A DNA stretch of 64,000 bases from Paenibacillus sp. DMB5 (GTDB lineage Bacteria > Bacillota > Bacilli > Paenibacillales > Paenibacillaceae), in assembly GCF_001517085.1 (NCBI RefSeq), contig NZ_LRAC01000138.1:1-64000 (forward strand). Direction: 5' to 3'. Made by a program: the position numbers and the translations under genes. Below, one piece after another: positions 9,599 through 17,939 of this stretch. Numbering within the stretch: the stretch's first letter is position 1; every line of letters starts with the position of its first letter. A model generated the notes under the pieces. That model did no database searches. It worked only from the letters and a program-made list of their open reading frames with translations, and had not been told where the DNA came from.

Positions 9599-10521
9599 TT
9601 ACTTCAGCAGCGGCTCCGCCAGCCGGACCATCTCTTCCTTGCTGAAGAACTGCCCGCTCATCTCGTCTATCTGGTATTGATAGGTAGCCCCATCCGTGCC
9701 TCAGCAGTCCAGGTCAGGCTGTTGCCGCCTTTGTAGCGGGTGTAGATCAGATCAGTGCCTCCGGAAGTCAGCTTCTCGGCGGTGAACGCAACCTTTTCAT
9801 CTACGTATGCTGTAGCTGTTCCTTCCGTTTTGCTTATGCTAACAGTGACTTCGTCATCTCCCTGCCGGTAAGCGGCTTTCACGTTAAGCAGCTGATCTGA
9901 CAGCCCGACAGGCTGCATGGCATAGCCCTTACCTGACTCTTCTGCCTGCTTACGCAGCTTGTCTGTTATAGCTGCCGCTTCTTCAGGAGCGGGCTTGAGC
10001 GGCTCATATCTGACAGTGGCGCTGTGGAAGGCGTAGCCGTCCGGAAGCTGCTCGGCAAGTCCGGTCTCCTGTCCGGCCAGCTTGGCCTGCAGTACAGACC
10101 AGTCATGATAGACCACCGGCTTAAACTGCGTGTCTGTTACCCCTTCCGGGTTGTGCGCAGTGACATAAAAAATCGCCGCCGTACCGTCCTGAAGCAGCTG
10201 CTCCCCGAGCTCACGGGTGTAATCCAGCCGCTGAACAGCTTCCTCCTGCTGTGCAGGAAATTCTGAAGCCGGCTTAACCTGATAGGTCAGCTCTCCGTCC
10301 TTATTCTTCAAACTTTGATAATGTACTGCGGCAAATCCGGAGGACGCTGTCAGCAGCAGCCCCGTCATAACCAGCACGCCTACTTTGTATTTCACAAAGA
10401 ACCTCTCCTTCGTCTGCTTAGTGGCATATAACCGTTCCATCACCCTGCCGGACACATCCATTTCTGCTGGTGCGGCCTTAAGAAGGATGTCTTTCAATTC
10501 CTTGTCGTTGTAAACCGGCAT
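9599..10521 (-). pseudogene. Membrane anti-sigma factor with DUF4367-like C-terminus, frameshifted near its end
   Basis: Starts at ATG 10521 with AGGGAGAGG 6 nt upstream, inside the 3' end of the sigma gene. Residues 1-50 are cytoplasmic (PVYNDKELKDILLKAAPAE), followed by one membrane helix (VGVLVMTGLLLTASSGFAAV) and an exported domain of about 230 residues. In the frame as given it stops at 9667 after LTWTAEARMGLPINTR. One extra base in the C4 run at 9688-9691 continues it to TAA 9599-9601, adding TYQYQIDEMSGQFFSKEEMV..., which is the usual end of DUF4367 proteins. It should hold the ECF sigma factor at the membrane. Full product about 306 residues. Confidence 0.78.
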
Positions 10522-11071
10522 AGCGGTCCTCTCCCTTCGCATTTGAATAGTATTTGCGGAACTTCTCCGCTGCGCGTTCGTACTTCTTCCGCAGCCGGGC
10601 ACTGTTCTGCTGCAGAATCAGGCTGATATCCTGATAGCTCATCTCCTCCACCGAGCGCAGGATAAGCAGGTTGCGTTCCTCTGCCGACAGCTTGGCCATA
10701 GCCCGCTGAACCTTTTCGTCCAGATACTTGGCTTCAATCTGCTGGTCTACCGGCCTGTGCTGCGTCTCATCCTGATAAAACAGCTTGAGCGCCTTGCCCA
10801 GCTTCCGTTTGCGGAGCACATCAATGCACTGGTTGTAGGCGATTTTGTACAGCCAGGCTCCAAAAGGCACTTCGGGATTATACTTGTCCAGGGAGCGGTA
10901 GGCTTTGAAAAAAACCTCCTGAACGCTGTCCTCTGCCTCCGGATGAGAGCCGAGCATGTGATAGCAGTAGAGGATAATCGGTTTCTGGTAAGCAAGCACG
11001 ATGCTTTCAAATTTTCCGGTATCCCCGGCCAGAACCTCACCGACCGTCCGCTGCAGTTCTGTATTTTCCAA
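10478..11071 (-). CDS. ECF-family RNA polymerase sigma factor
   Basis: 197 residues from TTG 11071, preceded by AAAGGAGGTGAACAGCC. Region 2 is FESIVLAYQKPIILYCYHMLG followed by AEDSVQEVFFKAYRSL; region 4 is MAKLSAEERNLLILRSVEEMSYQDIS, with the recognition helix replaced by a somewhat shortened LILQQNSARLRKKYERA. It overlaps the anti-sigma gene by 44 bp, the normal arrangement for co-translated pairs. ECF operons are usually self-activated; no target promoter motif could be assigned by eye. The stimulus is unknown. Confidence 0.9.
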   Translation of the reverse strand: MENTELQRTVGEVLAGDTGKFESIVLAYQKPIILYCYHMLGSHPEAEDSVQEVFFKAYRSLDKYNPEVPFGAWLYKIAYNQCIDVLRKRKLGKALKLFYQDETQHRPVDQQIEAKYLDEKVQRAMAKLSAEERNLLILRSVEEMSYQDISLILQQNSARLRKKYERAAEKFRKYYSNAKGEDRYAGLQRQGIERHPS

Positions 11072-11261
11072 GGCTGTTCACCTCCTTTCAATCTGTACAA
11101 CGGAGCAGGCAGCGGGAATGTGACATTTTTTCTGAAAAGCATATCTGCATTTGCACAATACTGTAGTCGTTTTAAACGAACTTTAAACTTTCAGCGCTCC
11201 GGATTTTAACCTTACTCTTATACACTAAAGAAAAGAATGGGGATAAGGAGCAAGGGATGCA

Positions 11262-12269
11262 ATGAAAACGAAAAAAAGATTTAAATGGATGAGGCTCATC
11301 CGAAACATCATACTATCCGCTGGTGCAATTCTGCTGCTGGTAATGTCGTTTAACTGGTTAATGACCCGGTATGAGCACAAACAGTATCCGGCATGGGGCC
11401 GGTATGTAGAAGTGAAGGGTAAGAAAATGCATGTGTACACCAAAGGGACGAAGGGCAACACCATCGTAATGTTGCCGGGACTGGGGACGGCTGCACCTGT
11501 GCTTGATTTTGAACCTTTGATTAACGAGCTGTCCAGGCAAAATAAGGTTGTAGTGGCTGAGCCCTTCGGATATGGCTGGAGCGATTTGACCGATGAAGAG
11601 CGGACGGTGGACAACATAGTGGAAGAACTGCGCAGCGCACTGCGGCAAGCGGGCATCGAGGGGCCGTATACCCTGCTGTCTCACTCAATGTCCGGTATTT
11701 ACAGCATGTATTATGCCAATAAGTATCCGGATGAAGTTGAAGCGATTGCCGGGATTGATATTACCCTGCCTCAGGCCGTGGAGTATTTCGGGGAATCTGT
11801 CCCGCAGATGCCTGGATATATGAGTCTGATTGCGCCCGGTGGTCTGGCAAGAATGGCTGCGTATATCATTCCGTCAGAGATCGTCCCGATTGCAGAAAGC
11901 GGCACTTATTCCGCCAAGAATCTAAAGCTGACCAAAATACTCACGGCCTGGAAGGCTTACAACAGCAATGTAGTCAATGAAGCCAATCAAATTGAACATA
12001 ATATCCGTGTCGCGCAGGAGATGGCTTATCCGCCCGATCTGCCAGTGATCCTTTTTGCAGCAGAAGCAGATAAAAGCAAGGTAAAGGCGGACGGCAAATC
12101 CAATATCACCTTCTATGAATTACAGCTCAGGAATGTACATCACCATAAGCTGATCACGCTGAAAGGGCATCATTATCTGCACTGGACGCACTATAAGAGA
12201 ATAGCCGATGAGGTGAATGCCTTCCTTAGAGATTCTTTGGGGCACACTGGTTCATTGAGCGGCAAGTAA
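11262..12269 (+). CDS. Membrane-anchored alpha/beta hydrolase
   Basis: 335 residues. A basic N-terminus and one membrane helix (about 13-33) precede an alpha/beta-hydrolase fold that should face outside. The oxyanion-hole region is MLPGLGTAAP, the nucleophile elbow is LSHSMSG (serine in H-S-M; the usual first glycine is serine), and a late histidine lies in LKGHHYLHWTHY. The substrate is unknown; esterase, lipase or amidase activity are all possible. AAGGG lies 6 nt before the ATG. The gene is alone between divergent and convergent neighbours and ends at a terminator. Confidence 0.8.
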   Translation: MKTKKRFKWMRLIRNIILSAGAILLLVMSFNWLMTRYEHKQYPAWGRYVEVKGKKMHVYTKGTKGNTIVMLPGLGTAAPVLDFEPLINELSRQNKVVVAEPFGYGWSDLTDEERTVDNIVEELRSALRQAGIEGPYTLLSHSMSGIYSMYYANKYPDEVEAIAGIDITLPQAVEYFGESVPQMPGYMSLIAPGGLARMAAYIIPSEIVPIAESGTYSAKNLKLTKILTAWKAYNSNVVNEANQIEHNIRVAQEMAYPPDLPVILFAAEADKSKVKADGKSNITFYELQLRNVHHHKLITLKGHHYLHWTHYKRIADEVNAFLRDSLGHTGSLSGK

Positions 12270-12273
12270 ACGT

Positions 12274-12320
12274 AAAAAAAGACGACCTTACTCCCCGGGA
12301 GGTAAGAGCCGTCTTTTGCT
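12274..12320. terminator. Rho-independent terminator between convergent genes
   Basis: AAAAGACG (12277-12284) pairs with CGTCTTTT (12310-12317); inner CCTTACTCC/GGGAGGTAAG. Both flanks give T-runs, so it can serve both strands. Confidence 0.8.
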
Positions 12321-12328
12321 GTATTTGT

Positions 12329-12754
12329 TTACCCCTGCCGCTTCGTGAAAATCTGGAAGGTTACGCCGAACTTGTCGGTCACCATGCCGTAAGCGGGGCT
12401 GAAATACGCCGGTCCCAGTTCGATGTCAACCTGTCCGCCTTCTTTCAGGACGCTATACAGCTGCTCTGACGTTTGCGCCTCACTGGTGGAGATGCACAGA
12501 TTCAGGCCGTTGCCGGTCTGCCGCGTCTGTCCCGGTTCCAGGTCTGCTACGAACATTGTGGTTTCACCGATGCGGAGCACGGAATGGGCAATCCGCGCCT
12601 TGTCTTCGTCAGACAGAGGCGTATCGTGATCAAGCGGGCCTTCCCCCACAGTCTGCATAAAAAGCAGCTTCGCGCCAAGACTCTCCTGATAAAAGTTAAT
12701 CGCCTCGCGTGCTGTTCCTTCAAGCATAATAAACGGATTTACTTCTATAGACAT
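12329..12754 (-). CDS. VOC-family protein (PhnB/glyoxalase-like)
   Basis: 141 residues: MSIEVNPFIMLEGTAREAINFYQ at the start and the closing segment ELGPAYFSPAYGMVTDKFGVTFQIF are typical of the PhnB-like branch of vicinal oxygen chelate proteins. Members bind small molecules or metals; most have no assigned reaction. It is divergent from a WYL-type regulator with a perfect dyad operator between them, so it is probably that regulator's target. Confidence 0.85.
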   Translation of the reverse strand: MSIEVNPFIMLEGTAREAINFYQESLGAKLLFMQTVGEGPLDHDTPLSDEDKARIAHSVLRIGETTMFVADLEPGQTRQTGNGLNLCISTSEAQTSEQLYSVLKEGGQVDIELGPAYFSPAYGMVTDKFGVTFQIFTKRQG

Positions 12755-12823
12755 TATAAATCGCTCCTCCGGCGGTAGATTTGCCCGTCCATCCGGGCTA
12801 TGCTCTTATTGTAGGCTGTGATA

Positions 12824-12840
12824 GTGACAACTATTGTCAC
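12824..12840. promoter_or_regulatory. Palindromic operator between VOC gene and WYL regulator
   Basis: GTGACAA (12824-12830), CTA, TTGTCAC (12834-12840): perfect 7-bp arms centred in the 116-bp divergent intergenic region. Probably bound by the adjacent DeoR-type regulator. Confidence 0.65.
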
Positions 12841-12870
12841 AAATAAAAAAATAGGAATGGAGATTATGTC

Positions 12871-13859
12871 ATGTCCAAATCCAAAAGGCTGCTGGACCTG
12901 ATGATGACGGTCAACCGCAAACGGAAATTCAACGTCAGGGAGCTGGCCGATGAATTTGGCGTGTCCACCCGGACCATTCTCAGGGATCTGCAGGAGCTTG
13001 GCGAGCTGGGTGTTCCGCTGTATTCCGAGACAGGACCGCATGGGGGCTACCAGGTGCTGAATGAACGGATTCTTCCGCCGATTGCTTTTACGGAGGAGGA
13101 GGCGGTGGCGATTTTTTTGCCAGCCATGCCCTGCGCCATTATGAGTATCTGCCCTTTAAAGAAGCGTCGGTCACCGCATTGCGCAAATTTTATCACTATA
13201 TGCCCGGCGATGTGCGGGACCGCATTGATGAGCTGAAGAACCGGATTGATTTTGTAACCCCTGCGCGTCAGGCGGAATTCCCTTACCTGTCTGTCCTGCT
13301 GGAAGCGGCCATAGACCAAAAGGTGCTGCTTATCGGCTATGAGTCAAGGGGAGAGCGCAGGCTGCGTCCGGTTCAGCCGGTCGGCATTTATGCGAGCAAC
13401 GGGCTGTGGTACTGTCCGGCCTATTGCTTCCTTCGCGGAGGAATCCGCGTGTTCCGCTGTGACCGGATTGATGCCGTAGAGGAAGAGGCTTCCGGCTATG
13501 AGCCGCTTGATCTGCGACAGGTTCACTTGGGGAACAGGCATGAGTATACGGCAGAGGGGCAGCCGGGAGGACAGTCTGATGGGGCGGAAGCGCAAAAAAA
13601 CCGGAACAAGGTCCGGCTATACGCAGAGCTGACAGCTGAAGGGGTGCAGGCCTGCGAGGCGGAGCTGTGGTCCGCTTCACTGCTGCATATCCGTGCCGAT
13701 GGCACCGGCTGGCTGGAGGGAGAGGCGCCGGCGCAGGATCTGCGCTTCTTCGCCCGGTTCTTTACCGGGCTGGGCAATGAGGCGACGGTCCAGGAGCCGT
13801 CTGAGCTGGTGGAAGAGCTGAAGACGATGCTGGAAGAGATGCTGCGAAAATACAGCTGA
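12871..13859 (+). pseudogene. YafY-type transcriptional regulator (HTH_11 + WYL), one frameshift
   Basis: Residues 1-80 form a DeoR/HTH_11 winged helix (KFNVRELADEFGVSTRTILRDLQ, then GPHGGYQVL). After EEAVAIF the frame breaks in a T7 run (13112-13118); with eight T the protein continues FASHALRHYEYLPF and on through the WYL ligand-sensing domain (VLLIGYESRGERRLRPVQPVG, GLWYCPAYCFLRGGIRVFRCDRI) to 13859, about 329 residues. The regulator is divergent from the VOC gene and separated from it by a dyad operator. ATG 12871 has GGAATGGAG about 11 nt upstream. A homopolymer miscall is more likely than real loss. Confidence 0.85.
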
Positions 13860-13910
13860 GCGGCCGGACGCAAGACAAGATAATGCAGCACAGCAAGCTG
13901 GGCGGTCTGT

Positions 13911-15350
13911 TCAGCACAGCCATACCTCAGCCAGCCGGCGGATGCCTTCGCCGATCCGTTCTTCCGGGATTGCCCCGAAGCCCAGGATAAATTCAGGGGC
14001 GTCGTTCCTGTGCGCCTCTGCTCCGGATTGCCCCCACCACGTATACGACATCGGGGTCACGCGAATTCCGGCAGCTGCAGCGGTGTCTGCCAGCAGGCGT
14101 GAGTCACCTTCGCGGTTCAGCCGGAGCAGGAGGTGAAAGCCTGCTCCCTGCCCGCGTATTGCCGCCTGCTTCCCGAAGTGTAGATGGATGGCCTGCAGCA
14201 GAGAATCATGCTTCTTCTGGTAGAGCAGCCGCATCCGCCGCAGATGTCTGGCGAAATGCCCGCGCTCCATGAAATAATGCAGCGCGATCTGGTTCAGCCG
14301 CGAAGCGGAGTGCTCCAGGTAAAGCTCCCTTGCCAGGTTACGGTAAGCCGGAAGCAGCTCCTCCGGCAGCACCATGTAGTGTACGCAGAAGGCCGGGGCA
14401 ACCGATTGGGCAAAGCTGCCCATGTAGATCACCCGGCTGTTCTCCATAAGCCCCTGCAGCGAGGGAACAGGCCTGCCGTGATAACGGAATTCGCCGTCGT
14501 AATCATCTTCTATGATGTAGCCGTCCGTGGCTCTGGCCCAGTCCAGCAGGGCATGGCGCCTCGCTATGGACATAATCATCCCGCAAGGAAACTGGTGGGA
14601 GGGCGAAATGTATACAGCGCCAGCGCCGCTGGCACGCAGCTGTTCTATATCAAGCCCGTCTTCCTGCAGCGGAACAGGAATGATCTCATAGCTGTTTCTG
14701 GCAAAAGCGGCCGGCAGCAGATGGTAGCCCGGATCTTCAATGCCGAGCCGCCGGTTACTGCCCGGCAGAATATGGCACAGCAGCGTGCAGAGCAGATGCT
14801 GGTCACCGCCGATCACGACCTGCTCCGGGGTGCAGCGCAGCCCCCGGAACTGCCGCAGATGAGCTGCGATACTGCCGCGCAGGGCCGGCTCGCCCTGCGG
14901 GTCCCCATACTGCAGCAGATCGGGATTGGCCAGCTGCTCCTGAAAGAGGCTGCGCCAGATTTTGTGGGGAAACAGCGAGAAATCATTTTTGGAAATATGA
15001 AAATCATAGAGGTACGGCTGCGGGTCACGGGGTGTGATCGGCGGAGCAGGCAGGGAGGAGCGGCCTGCGTCCGCATCTGCAGCATCTGCTCTTCCGCTCA
15101 GCACATGCATCGGCTGTACAGCATACCCGCTGCGCGGCCGGCTGGCGATAAAACCTTCGGAAACCAGCTGCTGGTAGGCCAGCTCAACCGGAGTGGCGCT
15201 GATATTCAGCTGTCCGGCCAGGGCGCGGATGGAGGGCAGGCGTGTGCCTGCAGGCAGTGCGCCGCCGAGGATCTCTTTTTTGAAATAGTCATACAGCTGG
15301 ATGTAATACGGAAGTTTGCGGTCTTCGCCAAGCATGGGGTTTATCAGCAT
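13911..15350 (-). CDS. MocR-type regulator (GntR HTH + aminotransferase fold), PLP lysine replaced by Gln
   Basis: 479 residues. An N-terminal GntR winged helix (PAGTRLPSIRALAGQLNISATPVELAYQQL) is joined to a class I aminotransferase-like domain (QYGDPQGEPALRGSIAAHLRQ; EDDYDGEFRYHGRPVPSL). Where MocR proteins normally have GTFSK-S-LAPALRLGY, this reads YMGSFAQSVAPAFCVHY: the PLP-binding lysine is Gln315 (CAA) and the phosphate-contact arginine is Cys. It therefore may not form the internal aldimine with PLP that PdxR or GabR use. Divergent from an acetyltransferase gene, its likely target. Frame and length are otherwise intact. Confidence 0.88.
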   Translation of the reverse strand: MLINPMLGEDRKLPYYIQLYDYFKKEILGGALPAGTRLPSIRALAGQLNISATPVELAYQQLVSEGFIASRPRSGYAVQPMHVLSGRADAADADAGRSSLPAPPITPRDPQPYLYDFHISKNDFSLFPHKIWRSLFQEQLANPDLLQYGDPQGEPALRGSIAAHLRQFRGLRCTPEQVVIGGDQHLLCTLLCHILPGSNRRLGIEDPGYHLLPAAFARNSYEIIPVPLQEDGLDIEQLRASGAGAVYISPSHQFPCGMIMSIARRHALLDWARATDGYIIEDDYDGEFRYHGRPVPSLQGLMENSRVIYMGSFAQSVAPAFCVHYMVLPEELLPAYRNLARELYLEHSASRLNQIALHYFMERGHFARHLRRMRLLYQKKHDSLLQAIHLHFGKQAAIRGQGAGFHLLLRLNREGDSRLLADTAAAAGIRVTPMSYTWWGQSGAEAHRNDAPEFILGFGAIPEERIGEGIRRLAEVWLC

Positions 15351-15452
15351 AAGGTCTCACATCTGTCCTTTATAATTAGCTTGTTTTGTATATTTTACAG
15401 AATACAGTTTTGCAATACCATAGAGCTATTAATGAAGACAGGGGATGACCGA

Positions 15453-16019
15453 ATGGGCAAGCATTCAGGGTTATTGACAGGAGAACGGGTGTATCTGCGC
15501 CCGCTGAACAGGGAGGATGCCGAGGTATATTACCATATGTTCTTCGGGGAGGAGACACGCCGGCTTACGGGAACGCAGAAGCACATCAACAAAGAGCAGA
15601 TCAGTGCCTATATCGACCGCAAGGCGGGAGATGACAGCGGGGTGCTGCTGCTGATTGCCCTTAAAGAGAACGATGAGGTCATCGGCGACATTGCAATACA
15701 GGATATGGACCGGGGCAACCGGACCGCCAATCTGCGGCTGGCTATCGGTGAAGAGCGGCATCAGAACCGGGGATACGGGCGTGAGGCGCTGCTGCTGATG
15801 CTGGAGTACGGGTTTGGCATTTTGAATCTGCACCGGATTGAGCTGGAGGTCTACACCTTCAACAGCCGTGCTGAGCATGTTTACGAGAGCGTCGGCTTTG
15901 TACGGGAGGGCGTGCGGCGGCAGACGCTTTTTTATAATCATGAGTACCATGATGTAGTAATGATGAGCATGCTGGAGCAGGAGTACCGCGAGCGATATGT
16001 ACAACAAAGGTCAAAATAG
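15453..16019 (+). CDS. GNAT-family N-acetyltransferase (RimJ/RimL type)
   Basis: 188 residues. LLTGERVYLRPLNREDAEVYYHM opens a RimJ/RimL-like acetyltransferase; the acetyl-CoA loop is EERHQNRGYGREALLLM, and the C-terminal LHRIELEVYTFNSRAEHVYESVGF is typical. The acceptor is unknown (protein N-terminus, antibiotic or amine). ATG 15453 has AGGGG 8 nt upstream; the frame is open much further 5' but that part lies opposite the MocR gene. Its last codons overlap an upstream CtsR-type box. Confidence 0.88.
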   Translation: MGKHSGLLTGERVYLRPLNREDAEVYYHMFFGEETRRLTGTQKHINKEQISAYIDRKAGDDSGVLLLIALKENDEVIGDIAIQDMDRGNRTANLRLAIGEERHQNRGYGREALLLMLEYGFGILNLHRIELEVYTFNSRAEHVYESVGFVREGVRRQTLFYNHEYHDVVMMSMLEQEYRERYVQQRSK

Positions 16020-16025
16020 GTCAAA
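16009..16025 (+). promoter_or_regulatory. CtsR operator, distal
   Basis: GGTCAAA-ATA-GGTCAAA, an exact match to the CtsR heptad direct repeat RGTCAAA-NAN-RGTCAAA. It overlaps the acetyltransferase stop codon and lies about 80 bp upstream of the hsp20 promoter -35. Confidence 0.85.
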
Positions 16026-16103
16026 AAAGTTGAATGGTAAAAATAAGCTTTGAAAAACAAGCCGAAATGCCGGAATTTCCCGGTTTTTCGGTTTTTTCCG
16101 GTT

Positions 16104-16132
16104 TTGAGCCTGCGCCGGGAGCGCGCTATAAT
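16104..16132 (+). promoter_or_regulatory. SigA-type promoter of hsp20
   Basis: TTGAGC (16104-16109), 17-nt spacer, TATAAT (16127-16132); flanked by CtsR boxes upstream and just downstream of the expected start point. Confidence 0.8.
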
Positions 16133-16146
16133 AAAGCCATAAGAAA

Positions 16147-16163
16147 GATCAAATAAAGTCAAA
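16147..16163 (+). promoter_or_regulatory. CtsR operator, proximal
   Basis: GATCAAA-TAA-AGTCAAA, one mismatch to the CtsR consensus, starting about 15 nt after the -10 box. Additional AGTCAAA half-sites occur at 16163-16169 and 16183-16189. Confidence 0.75.
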
Positions 16164-16205
16164 GTCAAAAACAGCAAACAAAAGTCAAAGAGAGGAGAAT
16201 GAAAC

Positions 16206-16676
16206 ATGTTTGATTTGGTCCCTTTTGGAAAACGCAGAGATGATGTATTCGGTGCACTCACAAAGTCTTTACATGATGTCTTTAACGATGAGTTTTTTGC
16301 CCCGATGACCGGCGGCAGCGCCCTGTCTTTCCGGACAGACATACGCGAGAGTGAGCAGGCCTATCTGATTGAGGCTGAACTGCCGGGCTTCAGCAAGGAC
16401 AACATCGACATTGATTATTCGAGTCCTTATCTGACGATCAAGGCGGTACGCAAGGAAGAAAGCAGCCGGGAAAATGAAGACCAGCAGGTTGTGCGCCGGG
16501 AACGCCGTTATGGTGAATATATGCGCCGCTTCTATGTACAGGATATTAACGGGGATGAGATCCGGGCTTCACTGAAGGACGGCCTGCTGAGACTTGAAGT
16601 GCCTAAGCGGCAAAAACCCTCGGGCAAGCGGATCAAAATTCAGGATCACGGAAACGCCGGGCAACAGCTTCAATAA
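16206..16676 (+). CDS. Hsp20/alpha-crystallin small heat-shock protein
   Basis: 156 residues. The alpha-crystallin domain runs from about 38 to 140: FRTDIRESEQAYLIEAELPGF opens it, and RFYVQD-INGDEIRASLKDGLLRLEVPK closes it, the last part being the conserved G-x-L motif. A short N-terminal arm (FDLVPFGKRRDD) precedes it. It acts as an ATP-independent holdase that passes substrates to ClpB and DnaK/DnaJ. A promoter flanked by two CtsR boxes drives it, and a dnaJ-like gene and clpB follow. GAGAGGAG lies 7 nt before the ATG. Confidence 0.93.
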   Translation: MFDLVPFGKRRDDVFGALTKSLHDVFNDEFFAPMTGGSALSFRTDIRESEQAYLIEAELPGFSKDNIDIDYSSPYLTIKAVRKEESSRENEDQQVVRRERRYGEYMRRFYVQDINGDEIRASLKDGLLRLEVPKRQKPSGKRIKIQDHGNAGQQLQ

Positions 16677-16897
16677 GCTGTCCAAGTCTGCGCGGAGTGC
16701 TGAAGAAGTACGGGGTGCGGGATAGCGGCTGTATGCCGGATGTCCCCTCTGGGCTCCGCAGCATCAGCGGCTTCACCGGGCTTTTTATATAGCAGTTCAT
16801 ACAAAGGCGCATTGTAGTGGGGATACCGGCTATAGTGCGTCTTTTCTGAATAAGCTGAAAGAGATGAGATACAGAGTTTTGAAAGGAGCGGATTGCC

Positions 16898-17859
16898 TTG
16901 GCGGCCAAAAATTACTACGATGCGCTTGGCGTAAGCAGGCAGGCGGGCAAGCAGGAGATTAAAAAGGCTTACCAGAAGCTTGCGAAGCAGTGGCATCCCG
17001 ATGTGAACAAGGCTCCGGAGGCGGAGGCCAGATTCAAGGAGGCCGCGGAAGCCTACGAGGTACTGGGCAATGAAGAGAAGCGGGCAGCCTATGATGAGGA
17101 GCTGCGCTATGGAGCTGCCGGCAGCTGGCGTGCCGGCGGTCCGTCCCCGGGCCGGCAGTCCGGCTGGGAGTCTGCGTTCGGGTCAGGCCGGGGAGCTGCG
17201 TATTCCGCTTCCGGCAGCGGGATTGATGAAGAGGACCTGTTCGGGATGTTTTTTGGCAGCCGGGGGGCGGCGGACCGGGCAGGGTTTGATTTTTTCGGCG
17301 GTTTTGGCGGAGGCCAGGGAATGGCCCAGGCCAGCTGGAGATTAGTCTTGAGCAGGCCTATAAGGGCGGCAATGTAACCGTGCAGGTCGGCGGCCGGGAG
17401 GTGACGGTCAGCATTCCGCCCCGCTCATCCGAGGGAACTGTCATCCGTGTACCCGGCAGGTCCGGCCAGAGCGATGAGCTGCTGATTGTCCTGCAGCTTG
17501 CTGCTCACCCTATCTACGAGACGCAAGACGGGGATCTGCACGGCACGGTTGAAATTGCGCCATGGCAGGCTGTGCTTGGCGGGGAAGCCAAAGCGCCGCT
17601 GCCCGACGGCAGCAGCATCAGGCTGAAGATTCCGGCCGGAACGGCAGGCGGCCATACGCTGCGCATACCAGGCAAGGGGCTGAAGCACAAGAACGGAACG
17701 AACGGCGATATCCTGTTCCGGCTGGAGATTGTCATTCCGGCGGAAACCGGCGAGGCGGAGAAGGCGATCTACCGGAAGCTGGCTGATGCAAGCAGCTATC
17801 AGGCCGGAGTTAAGCGCGGCAGCAGCGGGAAACGGCGGCAGAATGCGGCTAGGGGCTGA
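16898..17859 (+). pseudogene. DnaJ-like co-chaperone (CbpA type), one frameshift
   Basis: TTG 16898 (GGAGCGGATTGCC upstream) opens a J domain: NYYDALGVSRQAGKQEIKKA, HPD in KQWHPDVNK, and EAYEVLGNEEKRAAYDEEL, residues 2-70. A Gly/Ser/Phe-rich linker follows (GFDFFGGFGGG). The frame breaks at about 17312-17322; one added G or C rejoins GNGPGQLEISLEQAYKGGNVTV and the two C-terminal substrate-binding beta domains to 17859, about 320 residues. There is no CxxCxGxG zinc region, so it is a type II (CbpA-like) protein, not canonical DnaJ. Its position between hsp20 and clpB supports a disaggregation role. Confidence 0.87.
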
Positions 17860-17939
17860 CCGGCCGGGCAATGATTATAGAAGGAATAAGGATCGAATGA
17901 CATAAGAAATCGTTCTCTCATGAAAGGTGATGAAGGCAT

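Noticed and set aside
14184..15452. Long 5' extension of the acetyltransferase frame
   Set aside because: It is opposite the MocR gene, has no motifs, and ATG 15453 has the ribosome site.
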